This document shows, one piece after another, positions 11,934 through 21,058 of a DNA stretch of 64,000 nucleotides. The position numbers and the translations under genes are program-made. The stretch covers positions 2,709,988 through 2,773,987 of the forward strand of contig MU004234.1 of assembly GCA_010405405.1 (NCBI GenBank), given 5' to 3'. The DNA comes from Microthyrium microscopicum (taxonomy: Eukaryota; Ascomycota; Dothideomycetes; Microthyriales; Microthyriaceae). The notes beneath the pieces were generated by a model. It was not told the origin of the DNA and searched no databases. It saw only the letters and a list, made by a program, of their open reading frames with translations. Every line of letters begins with the position of its first letter. Position 1 is the stretch's first letter.

Positions 11934-12143
11934 TTACAAAAGAAACAATACATTATCCGGGTACGTCAGATTCCACGTTGCTAAACAGTTTCCACAATAT
12001 CCTGGAATCCAGTTCTGATCAGTCAGTGGTGTAACCTTTGCACAGATCTCTCCTGAAGCCCAGTAGTCGGAGCAGTAATAGGCAATATCATGAGCATTCT
12101 CTGGGTGGCAACAGCGGTAAACTCGTCCGCGATGCTTACACTT
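11934..12143 (-). pseudogene. array member C, Cys/His protein without a start codon
   Basis: An open frame reads K-C-K ... G-R-V-Y-R-C-C-H-P-E-N ... C ... G-E-I-C-A-K-V-T-P ... W-I-P-G-Y-C-G-N-C and ends at TAA 11934-11936. From the fourth Cys on, spacing is identical to the intact members, with seven fewer residues in the N-terminal loop. The codon where relatives have ATG is AAG (12141-12143), and the frame meets a stop upstream before any ATG. Either the start was lost or an upstream exon supplies it. Apart from this it looks well kept. Confidence 0.6.
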
Positions 12144-12792
12144 TTTGATATGGATGAAGTGAAGGTAGACAAAACGCTAATGCGATCTGCTGTATTCAGA
12201 CAGTGTGTATGTGAATATGATTGAGACGTAGATTCAGATGGCTGCCATCTGACTATTTGTAGTTTGGCAATCTGGTGATATTCACTTTCGTGGATATCTA
12301 TATTAACTAATCACTTTTTACTTAAACAGCTTTGAAGAACAGGAAGTTGCTGTGACGGTAGGCAAAGAATCACCCTAAATACTACTAAACAAAAAATGTT
12401 CTATTGTTACATTCCCTGGCCAGTTCTGCCTCAGAGGCCATAGCAAATTTCCTCTCCAAGGTAAGAACGGTTGATGAGGGTCTTTTGACCATTTTTGCGA
12501 ATAACATCCTATCTTGGGTTATACTAGCAGAAGTGGCGTTCTCCCGTCAGCTATGGTGGCTGCCATCGTGCATTATAACAAGATGGTACTGTGTTTCCCA
12601 GCATATTCGAGGCAATCACAGTTCAGTGGGCCATTGATAGTCAAGCTGATTAACATGCACCTTTGCTTAGCTTCCCGAGCCGGCACCTGAGATGTGGTTA
12701 AGTCATGAGTTGGCAGGATAGGTGGTCTCATTAGAAATGAGACTGTTATGGCTTATGATAAGGCTGATCAGAAGGAAGAGTTACATTCGCTA
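12144..12792. other. spacer within the array, no member found
   Basis: This is the longest spacer of the array. I translated it looking for the C-x-H-P-E and W-x2-G-x-C-x2-C signatures on the minus strand and found neither. A 77-codon plus-strand frame at 12404-12637 has no recognisable content. Confidence 0.45.
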
Positions 12793-13038
12793 TCAAAGAA
12801 AATAATCTCCAGTCTCATCAGCCGGATCTACTCCAGCGTTCCAGCCCTGTACCTGAATACAATGCGGACAATACCCCTGAATCCAAGCATTCCAGTCTGC
12901 GGGGTGGACTTGCGCACAAACATGACCAATTTGCTTTGCTAATGGACATATCGTACAAAGCTTCTCATCAGCTAGTTCTTGTGGATAACTTTCCCAGTGG
13001 CGACAGCCACGCCACACTCTGCTGTAAACTAAGCACAT
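12793..13038 (-). CDS. array member D, small Cys/His protein
   Basis: 81 residues. C2, C12, H14, E16, C28, C31, C41, P46, W52, G55, C57 and C60 fit the family grid; P-H sits inside the final C-P-H-C. A tail of about 20 residues rich in Asp and Gly follows. An AT-rich TATA-like stretch lies about 115-130 bases upstream on the minus strand. Not secreted by appearance. The Cys/His set would suit two zinc ions, for example as a small treble-clef or ribbon fold, but that is inference from spacing alone. Confidence 0.65.
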   Translation of the reverse strand: MCLVYSRVWRGCRHWESYPQELADEKLCTICPLAKQIGHVCAQVHPADWNAWIQGYCPHCIQVQGWNAGVDPADETGDYFL

Positions 13039-13433
13039 ATCATAGGTAGAGCCTAGTATTCACCAGAGATCGGTAGGTTGTAGGTGTACTTCAGCAATTG
13101 CTTGATATGTTGGATTTATGAAGGATAAAGAGAATGGCGTCTATCATTTAGATTCCTTTAATTATATACTACGATGTAGATAATCGATGATGGATAAATG
13201 CAATAGTGAGAGCCCCCATTACTGACTAAAAGTAACGTATGATGTCTTCACATATTGGAAATGAACTAGTAACGCAAGATTTTGGACTCAGATATATAAC
13301 AAGAGGGTACAAAATAAGACCCGAAGGTTACAGTGAGGGTCTAGGCATTGGATACACGAAAGCCATGAAGAAAAAGGAAACCCAGAAGAGCGGTTTACAT
13401 TATTGGAAGCGCCAAAATTCGTCCCTATATTAT

Positions 13434-13652
13434 CTAAAGTAAAGACAGGAAGCTATTGGACTGCATCAGAACACAATATGGGCATATCCCCTCAAGCCAA
13501 TGATCGTTTCCCACTGGTATAACTTTTGAACATGGACGACCAGCTCGCCAGGCCTGCGAACAAACATCGTGACAGTGTATGCCCTCTAATTTGCGCGGAT
13601 GTCCTTCCGGGTGGCTGCAGCCACGATACACCTTTGCCCAGACGGTACACAT
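13434..13652 (-). CDS. array member E, small Cys/His protein
   Basis: 72 residues. Together with D it defines the family spacing: C2, C12-x-H14-x-E16, C27-x3-C31, C41-S-K-V-I-P46, W52-L-E-G55-x-C57-P-Y-C60. A TATAAATA-like box lies about 115-130 bases upstream of the ATG on the minus strand. No signal peptide or membrane segment. This copy keeps every position shared by the group, so it is the best representative. Confidence 0.68.
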   Translation of the reverse strand: MCTVWAKVYRGCSHPEGHPRKLEGIHCHDVCSQAWRAGRPCSKVIPVGNDHWLEGICPYCVLMQSNSFLSLL

Positions 13653-14032
13653 CTTGGCCGGGACTATCGTCTAGTGGGTTGATGTTATAAAGCTCAAATT
13701 ACCAAATCGGTGTAATATTGGTTGGATTTCAGACAAGATGTGAGACAATTGGTTCCTACCGCCTGAATATTTATACGCCAGTATCTACATCACTGCATAT
13801 ATGAATGACAGGGCCGCCATCTGAACAACTGAATGGCTCGGAGACACAACTATCAACGAAAAGCCTGAGCATATCCTTGCATATCCTTGCATATCATCAC
13901 TATAACTACCCAAAGTCGTTCCCACTCTCAGAAGCCCAGGACCCATTTATCTAATCCAGTGGAAAGGTCTAAACTGATCAGACTACTCACTACATACTCT
14001 AGAGTGTTTTCCAACACTTCCATTCTTATCTA

Positions 14033-14263
14033 TCATTCTGCTTGTACAACATCATTGTTTTTCCAGAAATCTCTCAAAATACAACAGCGGGGACAAAGCT
14101 CGTCAAGCCACCGGTGCTCATGCCATGATTCCGCTTTCATATAATACTCGCCCGTTTCGAGCGCTGTTGAACAGGGCGTGTGGATGGATCGAGGGTATCA
14201 AGGGTAGGAAAGTTGAATATGGTGTTTACACTCCCCATGGACTACATTCCAAACTTTATACAT
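14033..14263 (-). pseudogene. array member H, Cys/His protein with an in-frame stop
   Basis: 77 codons from ATG 14261-14263 to TGA 14033-14035. It is colinear with member F: both start M-Y, both have R-S-I-H-T-P-C at residues 25-31, and both have W52-L-D and C57-x2-C60. A TGA at 14198-14200 interrupts it at codon 22, and the Cys at position 41 is a Tyr. H and F are each other's closest relatives and next-door neighbours, so H is a degenerating tandem duplicate. Confidence 0.65.
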
Positions 14264-14395
14264 ACTGCGTGGTAGGTATGGACGGACAAGTTTGTGTTGA
14301 ATAAGTGTAAATTGGGTTGATATTGAGAATGAGGACTACGAATCAGATTGTGAGAACTGTACTATATACACCACACAGTCTCCAAATTTCTACCA

Positions 14396-14650
14396 CTAGC
14401 CTATATTACTACCCAACGGCGGAAAGTCATCTTCATTCCAAGTGCCATCCTTCTTAGCATTCTCTTCATCGCAGCCTGCACAGAGCCCATCGAGCCATAT
14501 GCTTTCATTGTATGGCTGCACTTTTAGACAATGCCGTCTCCTTTGAGAAGCTATATGGCAAGGTGTGTGGATACTGCGGACAAAGCCAGGCAAGAAAAGT
14601 AGGCCATCATATTGACAGTCACTATGGATTAGGTTTGAAACTATATACAT
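14396..14650 (-). CDS. array member F, divergent Cys/His protein
   Basis: 84 residues in the family register: C12, C31, C41-L-K-V-x-P46, W52-L-D-G55-L-C57-A-G-C60. It lacks C2 (Tyr), H14 (Tyr) and the Cys at 27, so only one of the presumed metal sites could be complete. The acidic tail ends E-D-D-F-P-P-L-G-S. It may be diverging in function or decaying; the frame itself is intact. Confidence 0.58.
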   Translation of the reverse strand: MYIVSNLIHSDCQYDGLLFLPGFVRSIHTPCHIASQRRRHCLKVQPYNESIWLDGLCAGCDEENAKKDGTWNEDDFPPLGSNIG

Positions 14651-14849
14651 GTTGATTTGTTGGGAAGATTGGTGCTAGATACGAACTGAGTTGGGTTGTT
14701 CTTAAACGGATGAAATATTTGTGGGGTTGCTATCTAGGCATAAATGGTAATGTAATGTGAGGGTAGTAGTGTTTGTAGTTGATGGTTTAAATTAACTTCA
14801 TCAAAGAATAACTAACCGTTTGCTGGATCACCACCATCAGTGAATCTGC

Positions 14850-15107
14850 CTAGACAGCTCTCCTAAGATATTCACTCTCAGTAGTGGCAATGAACTTCTT
14901 GATACCAAGACACCAATCACATTTCCCATCCAGCCACTTGCCCTCTCCATATACACTTGGTTCCTCCGGTTCAGCTCTCGCACAATGCCTCGCCGTCTTT
15001 TTCGCGCTCTCACAGAGTTTCCAGCAAAGTTCGTGGGCTGGTATTTCAGGATATAGTTCCGGGTGACCGCAGTCGCGATGGATGGGTAGGATGCTAGTAC
15101 ACATCAA
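14850..15107 (-). CDS. array member G, small Cys/His protein
   Basis: 85 residues from the first of two adjacent Met codons; the second (15102-15104) is the one that aligns with the family start. From that Met, C2, C12, H14, E16, C27, C31, C41 and P46 fall exactly on the grid, followed by a five-residue insert and W-L-D-G-K-C-D-W-C. A TATAAG box lies at 15148-15153, about 40 bases upstream. It is the first gene of the array in transcriptional order, with no further member detected upstream. Confidence 0.65.
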   Translation of the reverse strand: MMCTSILPIHRDCGHPELYPEIPAHELCWKLCESAKKTARHCARAEPEEPSVYGEGKWLDGKCDWCLGIKKFIATTESEYLRRAV

Positions 15108-15752
15108 GACCTCCGCAGAGAGAAATCAGAAATGCATATGATAGATTCTTATAAATGTGGTTGAGTGAGATGTTGGATTATAAATGTAGTGTATGGGCAT
15201 TTAATGTGGGACCGTGAGAAATGGGATATTTTTCAAGCCATGATATAAATTCCAGCAAGGTTATTTGTTATGTATGTGATGTAAAGGTGCAGTAAACACG
15301 ATGTCTGCGATAACATGACGGCAAGGTAAAACGAGACAGTCTGATAAGGGGCACTTATGACAATACTAGCAGTTTTGGTGCTTTGAACAACATTCTCTAG
15401 TCACTGGAACATTGTAATTATTACAAGTGTGGACGAAGGTATCTCAAAAGATAAAGATACTAACAAACTTAATCATAGCGGCTGAGACACTGCGCTTATA
15501 TGGCCAACAACAAACATCATCAAAGCCACATCATAAGCCAGAGGATGCCACGAATCCAGCTGTGTGCTCAAACTAAGGGTGAGACTTATGACAAGATCAA
15601 GTTTAGGAGCCCAAAGTCACTAGTTTCCATTGTGCATTGGTCGGGATGTAATCAATCACAGGTTAAGTTCATCGTTATTATCAAATTCCATTATATTTGC
15701 TTGTATGTGACAACTTCCTCTTGCTCTTTCCATTCTACTGCCGCTACCAAGC
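15108..15752. other. intergenic between the array and the CFEM gene
   Basis: No array member or other gene seen. A 91-codon plus-strand frame (15500-15775) runs antisense into the CFEM gene's last exon and shows no family features. Confidence 0.45.
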
Positions 15753-16145
15753 TTACATTTTACAAACAGTACTGATAAGCGATTTGATGCTCGCTTGATC
15801 TCCTGCAGCTGGACAGGCCGTTGGTATACATTCTTTGATGGCCGACTGAGTTTCTGCCGCCTTACAAAAGCAGTCCACGTCTAACGATAGAATAAGAACT
15901 CGAATCAGTGACAATTCTCTCTGGAGAATACTTACCTATGCCGCATTTGCCAGTGACTTTGGTAACGATAGTAGTTGCGCAAGAAAAAGCACTTGATCCA
16001 GTTAGCGATTGCTGGCCTGCACCGAATATGGTAATTCTTACCAAGTAGGAACCTTGTATTGGCTCAACTGGCCCATAATATCGCTGGCTTGGGGGTGGGC
16101 GACGACTAGGCCTGCAATCGAAAGGATGACAACAGAGAGCTTCAT
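15753..16145 (-). CDS. small secreted CFEM-domain protein
   Basis: Three exons (16145-16042, 15991-15936, 15880-15753; introns of 50 and 55 bases) give 95 residues. Donors are GTAAGA and GTAAGT, intron 1 has a GCTAAC branch site, and both end in AG. The start is fixed by a signal peptide (M-K-L-S-V-V-I-L-S-I-A-G-L-V-V-A). The mature part carries eight Cys in CFEM order: V-P-T-C-A-F-S-C, then x11-C, x4-C-F-C, x11-C, x4-C, x16-C, with the Asp two residues before the C-F-C motif that binds haem iron in Csa2-type CFEM proteins. There is no C-terminal hydrophobic tail, so it should be released rather than GPI-anchored. Likely roles are haem or iron capture, or an effector; the sequence does not choose. 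Confidence 0.85.
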
Positions 16146-17389
16146 GGTGACAGAATTGAAAGAAAGGTGATCTGGATTCGGCGGTCAAGTCAAGGTGTTA
16201 TGCCTCTGATTTTCATTATTTGCATTGGGATCATGGCTTTTCTTATAGCAGAAGATCTTTCGGATTTTTTAGTTCGAATGTTGATACAAGTTTCATGTCG
16301 CCGTTGAGCACGTAGAGTTTGAAGGGCGATAAAGCAAGGCAAATTAAACCGGAGTAGCGCTATTATCAAGTCGCGACCTCTTCAAACGTGGAAGAACATT
16401 TTCATGCTTCGTCTAATAGTGCTACAGTGTAATTCGGTGTAGAATGTAACCAGTGCTGAAAGATCATGTGGGAAAACTTTAACGATAAATGGGCTTTAGT
16501 ATATCGAGGGTACGTGTGACCTATTCGCCCTAGTCGTTCCAAGCTGATATCTTCTCTAGATATAATCACTAACCCGTTCTTCCGTATATCACTGCCAGTC
16601 CTAGTCTATTATGTCCTGCAATGGCAAGACTGTTTGGTTCTAAAAGATCAGTGAGCCAACTTGCCATTAACTCTGCTCCTTCCGGGTCACATTGCGCTGA
16701 TATCTGGGAGTTGATTTACACTTATGCTTCCAAATTTGCCATCTGTATGGACACTGTTGCACCTTCTCCTTCCCACGGGTAGAAAATAGCACAAATAGAA
16801 CACTACCTCCTAGTTCGTGGCGCGATTTACCTCATATAGGGTGCTAGTGTCAAACTCAATTATATAAATAATTGAGAACCCTACTACCCGCAGATTGTCA
16901 TGAGAACCAACAGCCCGTTATACCACCGGATTATACGCCAGTCACAAAGCTGCACGCTGAAAGAGGGCACAGAGTTAAATGCTAATGCCAGGGATAGCTT
17001 TGTAGACAGTCAGTATCTTAAAGTCTGAGAGCAATGTAGTAAAGCCACTCCTACGTGTATTACTTAATGAGTACGATCATATGGATGATTTGGTGAAAAC
17101 TGTCGGTCGAGTAGCGTCTTTGGCTCGTGTAGAACAAGATTTTTTCTGACATCAGGAAATGAAGAGAAGTGAACCCTGAGGAGTTGTTTTTAAGTCGTGG
17201 AAGCTTTGATAAAATATACTTCGATGTAAGTCCGCTGAGTATCGAGAACACATCATTAAACTTTCACAGAAGGACTAGAGGGTCTATGATGTCTACTGCT
17301 TGAGACCAACTTATCCTCACACAATCCTTCACATTTCGATCGATCAGGGACGCTTTGGAGTGGTTATTAAGCTCATTAGATATGAATCA
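16146..17389. other. intergenic, no gene seen
   Basis: 1.2 kb between two minus-strand genes. Short frames only (for example 17060-17251, minus), with nothing recognisable. It contains the CFEM promoter and the 3' flank of the alpha-galactosidase gene. Confidence 0.45.
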
Positions 17390-19018
17390 CTAGTGTAACA
17401 TTGTCCCACTAGGAAGACTGTAAACCTGACTATCCAATTCGTCTCCGCAAACGACGACAAACGGATAGGTGTTGTATAGACATTTCTTCGCTTTCGTGGC
17501 GTGGTTGACCAGATTGCCAGACTTGTAGTATGCCCAGAGTTGTTTCTTGTCCTCAGGATTACAACCTACCATGCTCACACCTCCATCTGCTTTAAGACAA
17601 AGCGAGGGGGCTGACAGTGGACTTATGAGACCTTGAGAAGAAACCCCCCAAACCTGAGAATCTGTACCCGCGCAGTCCTGAAAAAGGATGCTTGCTGCAA
17701 TATGAGTCATACATTTACGAGTAGCTGAGTTGAATATCATGCCCGTTGGAGTCGCAGTTGGGACCTTGAAGAATCGATACATGGCGGTGGCATGGCCAGG
17801 AAGCTCGATGGCAATGACGGTTGTGACAGTTTGATTGGAGCCTGTCCAGAGATCTTTGACGGTGTATTTGCCATCTCTTGTCAATCCAACCCTTTCGACG
17901 TTTATACTAGTCGAGGCGGTTTTGTTGCTGCGATTGAGCACTGTGAGCAATCGATCTCCACCTGCTAAGTTCTTGGTCAAAACATCCCAGTTCCCATCTT
18001 GGCTAACCAGAGTTGCTTGTAGTGCCAGAGGATCTTGATCGATAGCGATGATATCTTTGTTAGTCAGATAGGTAATTTCTTTAGGTGAAAGATCCTGGAC
18101 ATTTGCGCTGATGATCAAAGGGGCAGAAAAGGCGGACCATAAAGCGAATTGCGATTTCTTCTCTTCCAGTGTCAACCATGGCCAATCAGCAATGATAAAA
18201 TCGGGATCGTTGTAGAATCCAGGCTGCTGATATCTAGCCAAAAGGACGTTATGCGCGTAATTGTTCATGATGCTTTTCCAATATTCGGTAGGCTCGTAGA
18301 GACCAAAAACATCAATATCATTTGAATGTCTTGCAAGTTCTCCGTAGAGAGGCGCCCATGCCATCACTCTGTACCAATCCGATTCATTGTTTTGCTTTGG
18401 AAAATCTGAATCACCAGAGAAGTATGCTGGCGCTGATTCCGAGAAGACCATAGGTTTGGACAAGTTTGACAGGACATCATGCCAACGACCATAGATAACT
18501 TGATAAGTTTGCTGTAAAGTTTTTCCTTTATACGGATCGACATTGCATCCATCAAGTTTAAGATAGTTTATTCCCCAGCTGGAGAATGTCTGCGCGTCGG
18601 TGGCTTCGTAGCCGAGTGAGCCTGGGTACCCTCCGCAGGTTTTGTTCCCAGCATCTTCATAGATACCAAAGTGAAATCCTTTCGACTTGACATAATTTAC
18701 AAGCCATGGAATGCCTTGCGGGAAGAGAGTGGTATTCCATTGCAACAGGCCTTGATCGCTTCGGGAGGTTTGCATCCAGCAATCATCTAGATTCAGACGA
18801 TTATAGCCAGCTGCGAGTAGGCCTTTGCTGACCATCGCATCCGCGGTAGTTGTAAATAGAGATTCATTCAGTCCACATTGAAAGCGTGCCCAATTATTAA
18901 ATCCCATTGGTGGGGTTGGAGAAACGAGGGGGTTGGTGATAGATCCATGAACTAGGCGAAGAGCTGTAGTAACAAGGAAGGCCAGGAAAAATGCCAAAGA
19001 GTGATTGATGATGGCCAT
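17390..19018 (-). CDS. secreted alpha-galactosidase, GH27 with C-terminal ricin-B-like (CBM13) domain
   Basis: A single exon of 542 residues. Signal peptide at about residues 1-25. The GH27 barrel starts at P-T-P-P-M-G-F-N-N-W (34-43) and includes N-L-D-D-C-W (76-81). The nucleophile is D156 in L-K-L-D-G-C, and the acid/base is D234 in R-H-S-N-D-I (R-x-S-x-D). A beta-sandwich with L-P-G-H-A-T-A-M follows. The last 120 residues form a trefoil-like lectin domain with Q-x-W repeats (S-Q-V-W, K-Q-L-W), which probably binds galactosides. It hydrolyses terminal alpha-1,6-galactose from galactomannan, raffinose or similar plant polymers outside the cell. All catalytic residues are present, so I expect an active enzyme. 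Confidence 0.95.
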   Translation of the reverse strand: MAIINHSLAFFLAFLVTTALRLVHGSITNPLVSPTPPMGFNNWARFQCGLNESLFTTTADAMVSKGLLAAGYNRLNLDDCWMQTSRSDQGLLQWNTTLFPQGIPWLVNYVKSKGFHFGIYEDAGNKTCGGYPGSLGYEATDAQTFSSWGINYLKLDGCNVDPYKGKTLQQTYQVIYGRWHDVLSNLSKPMVFSESAPAYFSGDSDFPKQNNESDWYRVMAWAPLYGELARHSNDIDVFGLYEPTEYWKSIMNNYAHNVLLARYQQPGFYNDPDFIIADWPWLTLEEKKSQFALWSAFSAPLIISANVQDLSPKEITYLTNKDIIAIDQDPLALQATLVSQDGNWDVLTKNLAGGDRLLTVLNRSNKTASTSINVERVGLTRDGKYTVKDLWTGSNQTVTTVIAIELPGHATAMYRFFKVPTATPTGMIFNSATRKCMTHIAASILFQDCAGTDSQVWGVSSQGLISPLSAPSLCLKADGGVSMVGCNPEDKKQLWAYYKSGNLVNHATKAKKCLYNTYPFVVVCGDELDSQVYSLPSGTMLH

Positions 19019-19880
19019 TGCATTTCATAGACCTACGGGACTGGTCAAAGGGCTGTCAAGCTTGAAACTCCCGTGGTGTTGAAGTTGACGACCAGTTGTC
19101 TTCTGCTACACAGGTAGTTGCCAGTTGGATCTTGAATTCTCTGACTCTAATCAATATTTAGAGTGGGTCAAAGCTTGCTATAATGAGTTGTGAGTAACAT
19201 TATTATGTTACCCTAGTATTATTTAAGCGGAAATAGGCTGGATCCTTTCTACCGATGATGGTCATTTTCTTATCCAATAAGATTCTTCTGGATATAGTAC
19301 TTTCGTGTATACGCGAAAAATGTCCGTCGATTATGCAAAACCATTTTATGTGGATGTATTCATACTAATAAATTTCAATTGTGCGTACGAAAAGAACAGT
19401 GTGCGCTCAGATCAAATGCCAAATACAGTACTTACTGACCCTTGAGTTCTGTTCAGCCGGATTGATAAAGGTGGCCGAAAAGAACTAATTCGTGTTGAAA
19501 AATTGTTGTGTAACGCTTTACTTCTTCAATATCGGTCGGATGTAGGCTTCATGTCAATCGGGACCTATGAAAACAGTATTGCAGCGAATTAAGGCCGATT
19601 TGCCTGATACCGCCAGTTTGAACTTGGTGTGAGCGATTGGTCAAGTTCTACTGCCATAACATATCTTGATCAATAGTTGAAGATAAACAGACTGTCAAAC
19701 GATGGTTAAAAATGTCATATATACCGAACATTGATCTTTGTTGCTCAAGTTCACAGGTATGAGTTTCAAGAATCAACCGTTTTCAATCCAAATCTTTACA
19801 TCCACATCATAAATCAAAAGTCACTATCCCTGCCGTTTCAAAACTGCCCGGAGTCCCCTAGGGGCCAGCAATACTAGAAA
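19019..19880. other. promoter-side intergenic of the alpha-galactosidase gene
   Basis: 860 bases without a gene, between two divergent loci. AT-rich, with no clear repeat. Confidence 0.45.
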
Positions 19881-20835
19881 ATGTGCCCATCGACGTCCTT
19901 TTGGAGCAAACTACGGGGGCGGTGGAGTGCTTCCAAAAGAATCCATCCAAACTCTGGAAAGAATGGGCATTTCCTTGAAGAAACTCAAGTGGAAAAGAAA
20001 ATGGAGGGCGAGAAACACACAGAGCACTTTCAAATCAATCACTGCGCCGTGAAAGCAAAACCAGGCATGTCACTAGAAATATTACCTACCGATTTCAAAG
20101 AGAAGACGACAGAGTATCGAACAAATGGTTTCGCGGGAAGCCAAAACGATATGAACAGTACTAGTTCTTCAAAGACTCTAGCCTTGGAGTACGGGATCGC
20201 GAAGGGTCGATCGGATGTTGTGGAAGCAAAGGGCACGAGGATTTCGCTTGGAGAAATAGAATCAACAGTCCCTAGGCGTCATATGCGAGAGGTCGATTAG
20301 ACCTGCCTCATGATTACGATGACGAAAACGTTGTAGAATTCCATTTTTACGGTGGTTCCAGTCGTGCGATGTTGCTTGACAATAAAGAAATCGATGATTG
20401 GAGCACGAATACGCCTGCAATTTGAATTACGAATGTTATGGACCAAATCATTACTTCAAAGCTAAGGCCCGCTTGTCCGCCTACAGTTCATGTGAAAAGT
20501 TGAAGACGATAAACATTTGCTATTTCCTCAATAGTCTCCCTCTCAAGAAACTTAATAGATATAAAAGTGACTCGAATCGCTTTAAGCAGTTGGCCGCCAT
20601 GCTCAGCACGAAGGAGAATTTGCCACTTTGGAACAAGCTGCTTCCTTTACGCGAAGGTTTGAGCTTCAATTTGGTAGTGTGCTGCATTGAATGTACCACA
20701 CCCTCTTCTCTGCATTAGATTTAAGCGAAATTGAGCAGGAGATGAACCCAAGTCCTGTTATTATTGCAACTACAAAAAGAGAGCCAGCCAAGAAGCCAAC
20801 CAAAAAGGTACGGTCCAATAATGCCGGAGCATTCG
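19881..20835 (+). pseudogene. decayed gene of unknown family
   Basis: Coding-like segments follow one another in different frames. A 139-codon frame from ATG 19881 is Lys/Glu/Ser-rich. At about 20285 a second frame takes over (an acidic D-Y-D-D-E-N-V-V-E-F-H-F-Y-G-G segment). A third runs at 20398-20718, and a last Lys/Pro-rich stretch runs up to the MITE, whose first bases supply a stop. No GT..AG introns link them neatly. I read this as one old gene with several frameshifts. I do not recognise the family, and the parts could instead be separate chance frames. Confidence 0.4.
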
Positions 20836-20837
20836 TA

Positions 20838-21056
20838 CCGTAGAGAATCCTGCAGATGCAGGTTGTTTAAACCTATTTGAGATTTCAAATTTGGGGCTTA
20901 CTAAGTCCCAGTTTGCTGGCTCTCTCGTATCGAATGTGCGGTAATCCAGCTATTCGATTACCAAAGTGCCAGTTCATGAAACATGATTGGTGAAATATTC
21001 AAAATTTGAAATCCCGAATAGGCTTAGACAACCTGCATCTGCAGGATTCTCTACGG
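20838..21056. mobile_element. MITE with about 55-bp terminal inverted repeats, TA-flanked
   Basis: 219 bp. The left arm starting CCGTAGAGAATCC and the right arm ending in its complement are identical for 29 bases. They continue matching to about base 55 with four differences, all transitions, and the left arm has T or A where the right implies C or G. TA dinucleotides flank both ends (20836-20837 and 21057-21058), as expected for Tc1/mariner/pogo-class insertion. The interior of roughly 110 bases has no coding capacity, so it is non-autonomous. Confidence 0.88.
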
Positions 21057-21058
21057 TA

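Larger units (their letters stand above)
10807..15107 (-). repeat. tandem array of eight small Cys/His-rich genes
   Basis: Eight related reading frames lie in one orientation, about 250 to 650 bases apart. The full-length members at 12793, 13434 and 14396 hold C12, C31, C41, P46, W52, G55, C57 and C60 at exactly the same residue numbers. Two of these also hold C2, H14 and E16, as does the member at 14850, which has a 5-residue insert before the Trp. Consensus: M-C-x9-C-x-H-x-E ... C-x3-C-x9-C-x-[KQR]-V-x-P ... W-[LI]-x-G-x-C-x2-C. Spacers show no obvious similarity to one another, so the duplications are not very recent. No signal peptides are seen. The pattern suggests one or two structural zinc sites; I do not recognise the family. 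Confidence 0.8.

Noticed and set aside
15500-15775. 91-codon plus-strand frame
   Set aside because: No homology features, poor codon texture, and it overlaps the last exon of the better supported CFEM gene on the other strand.
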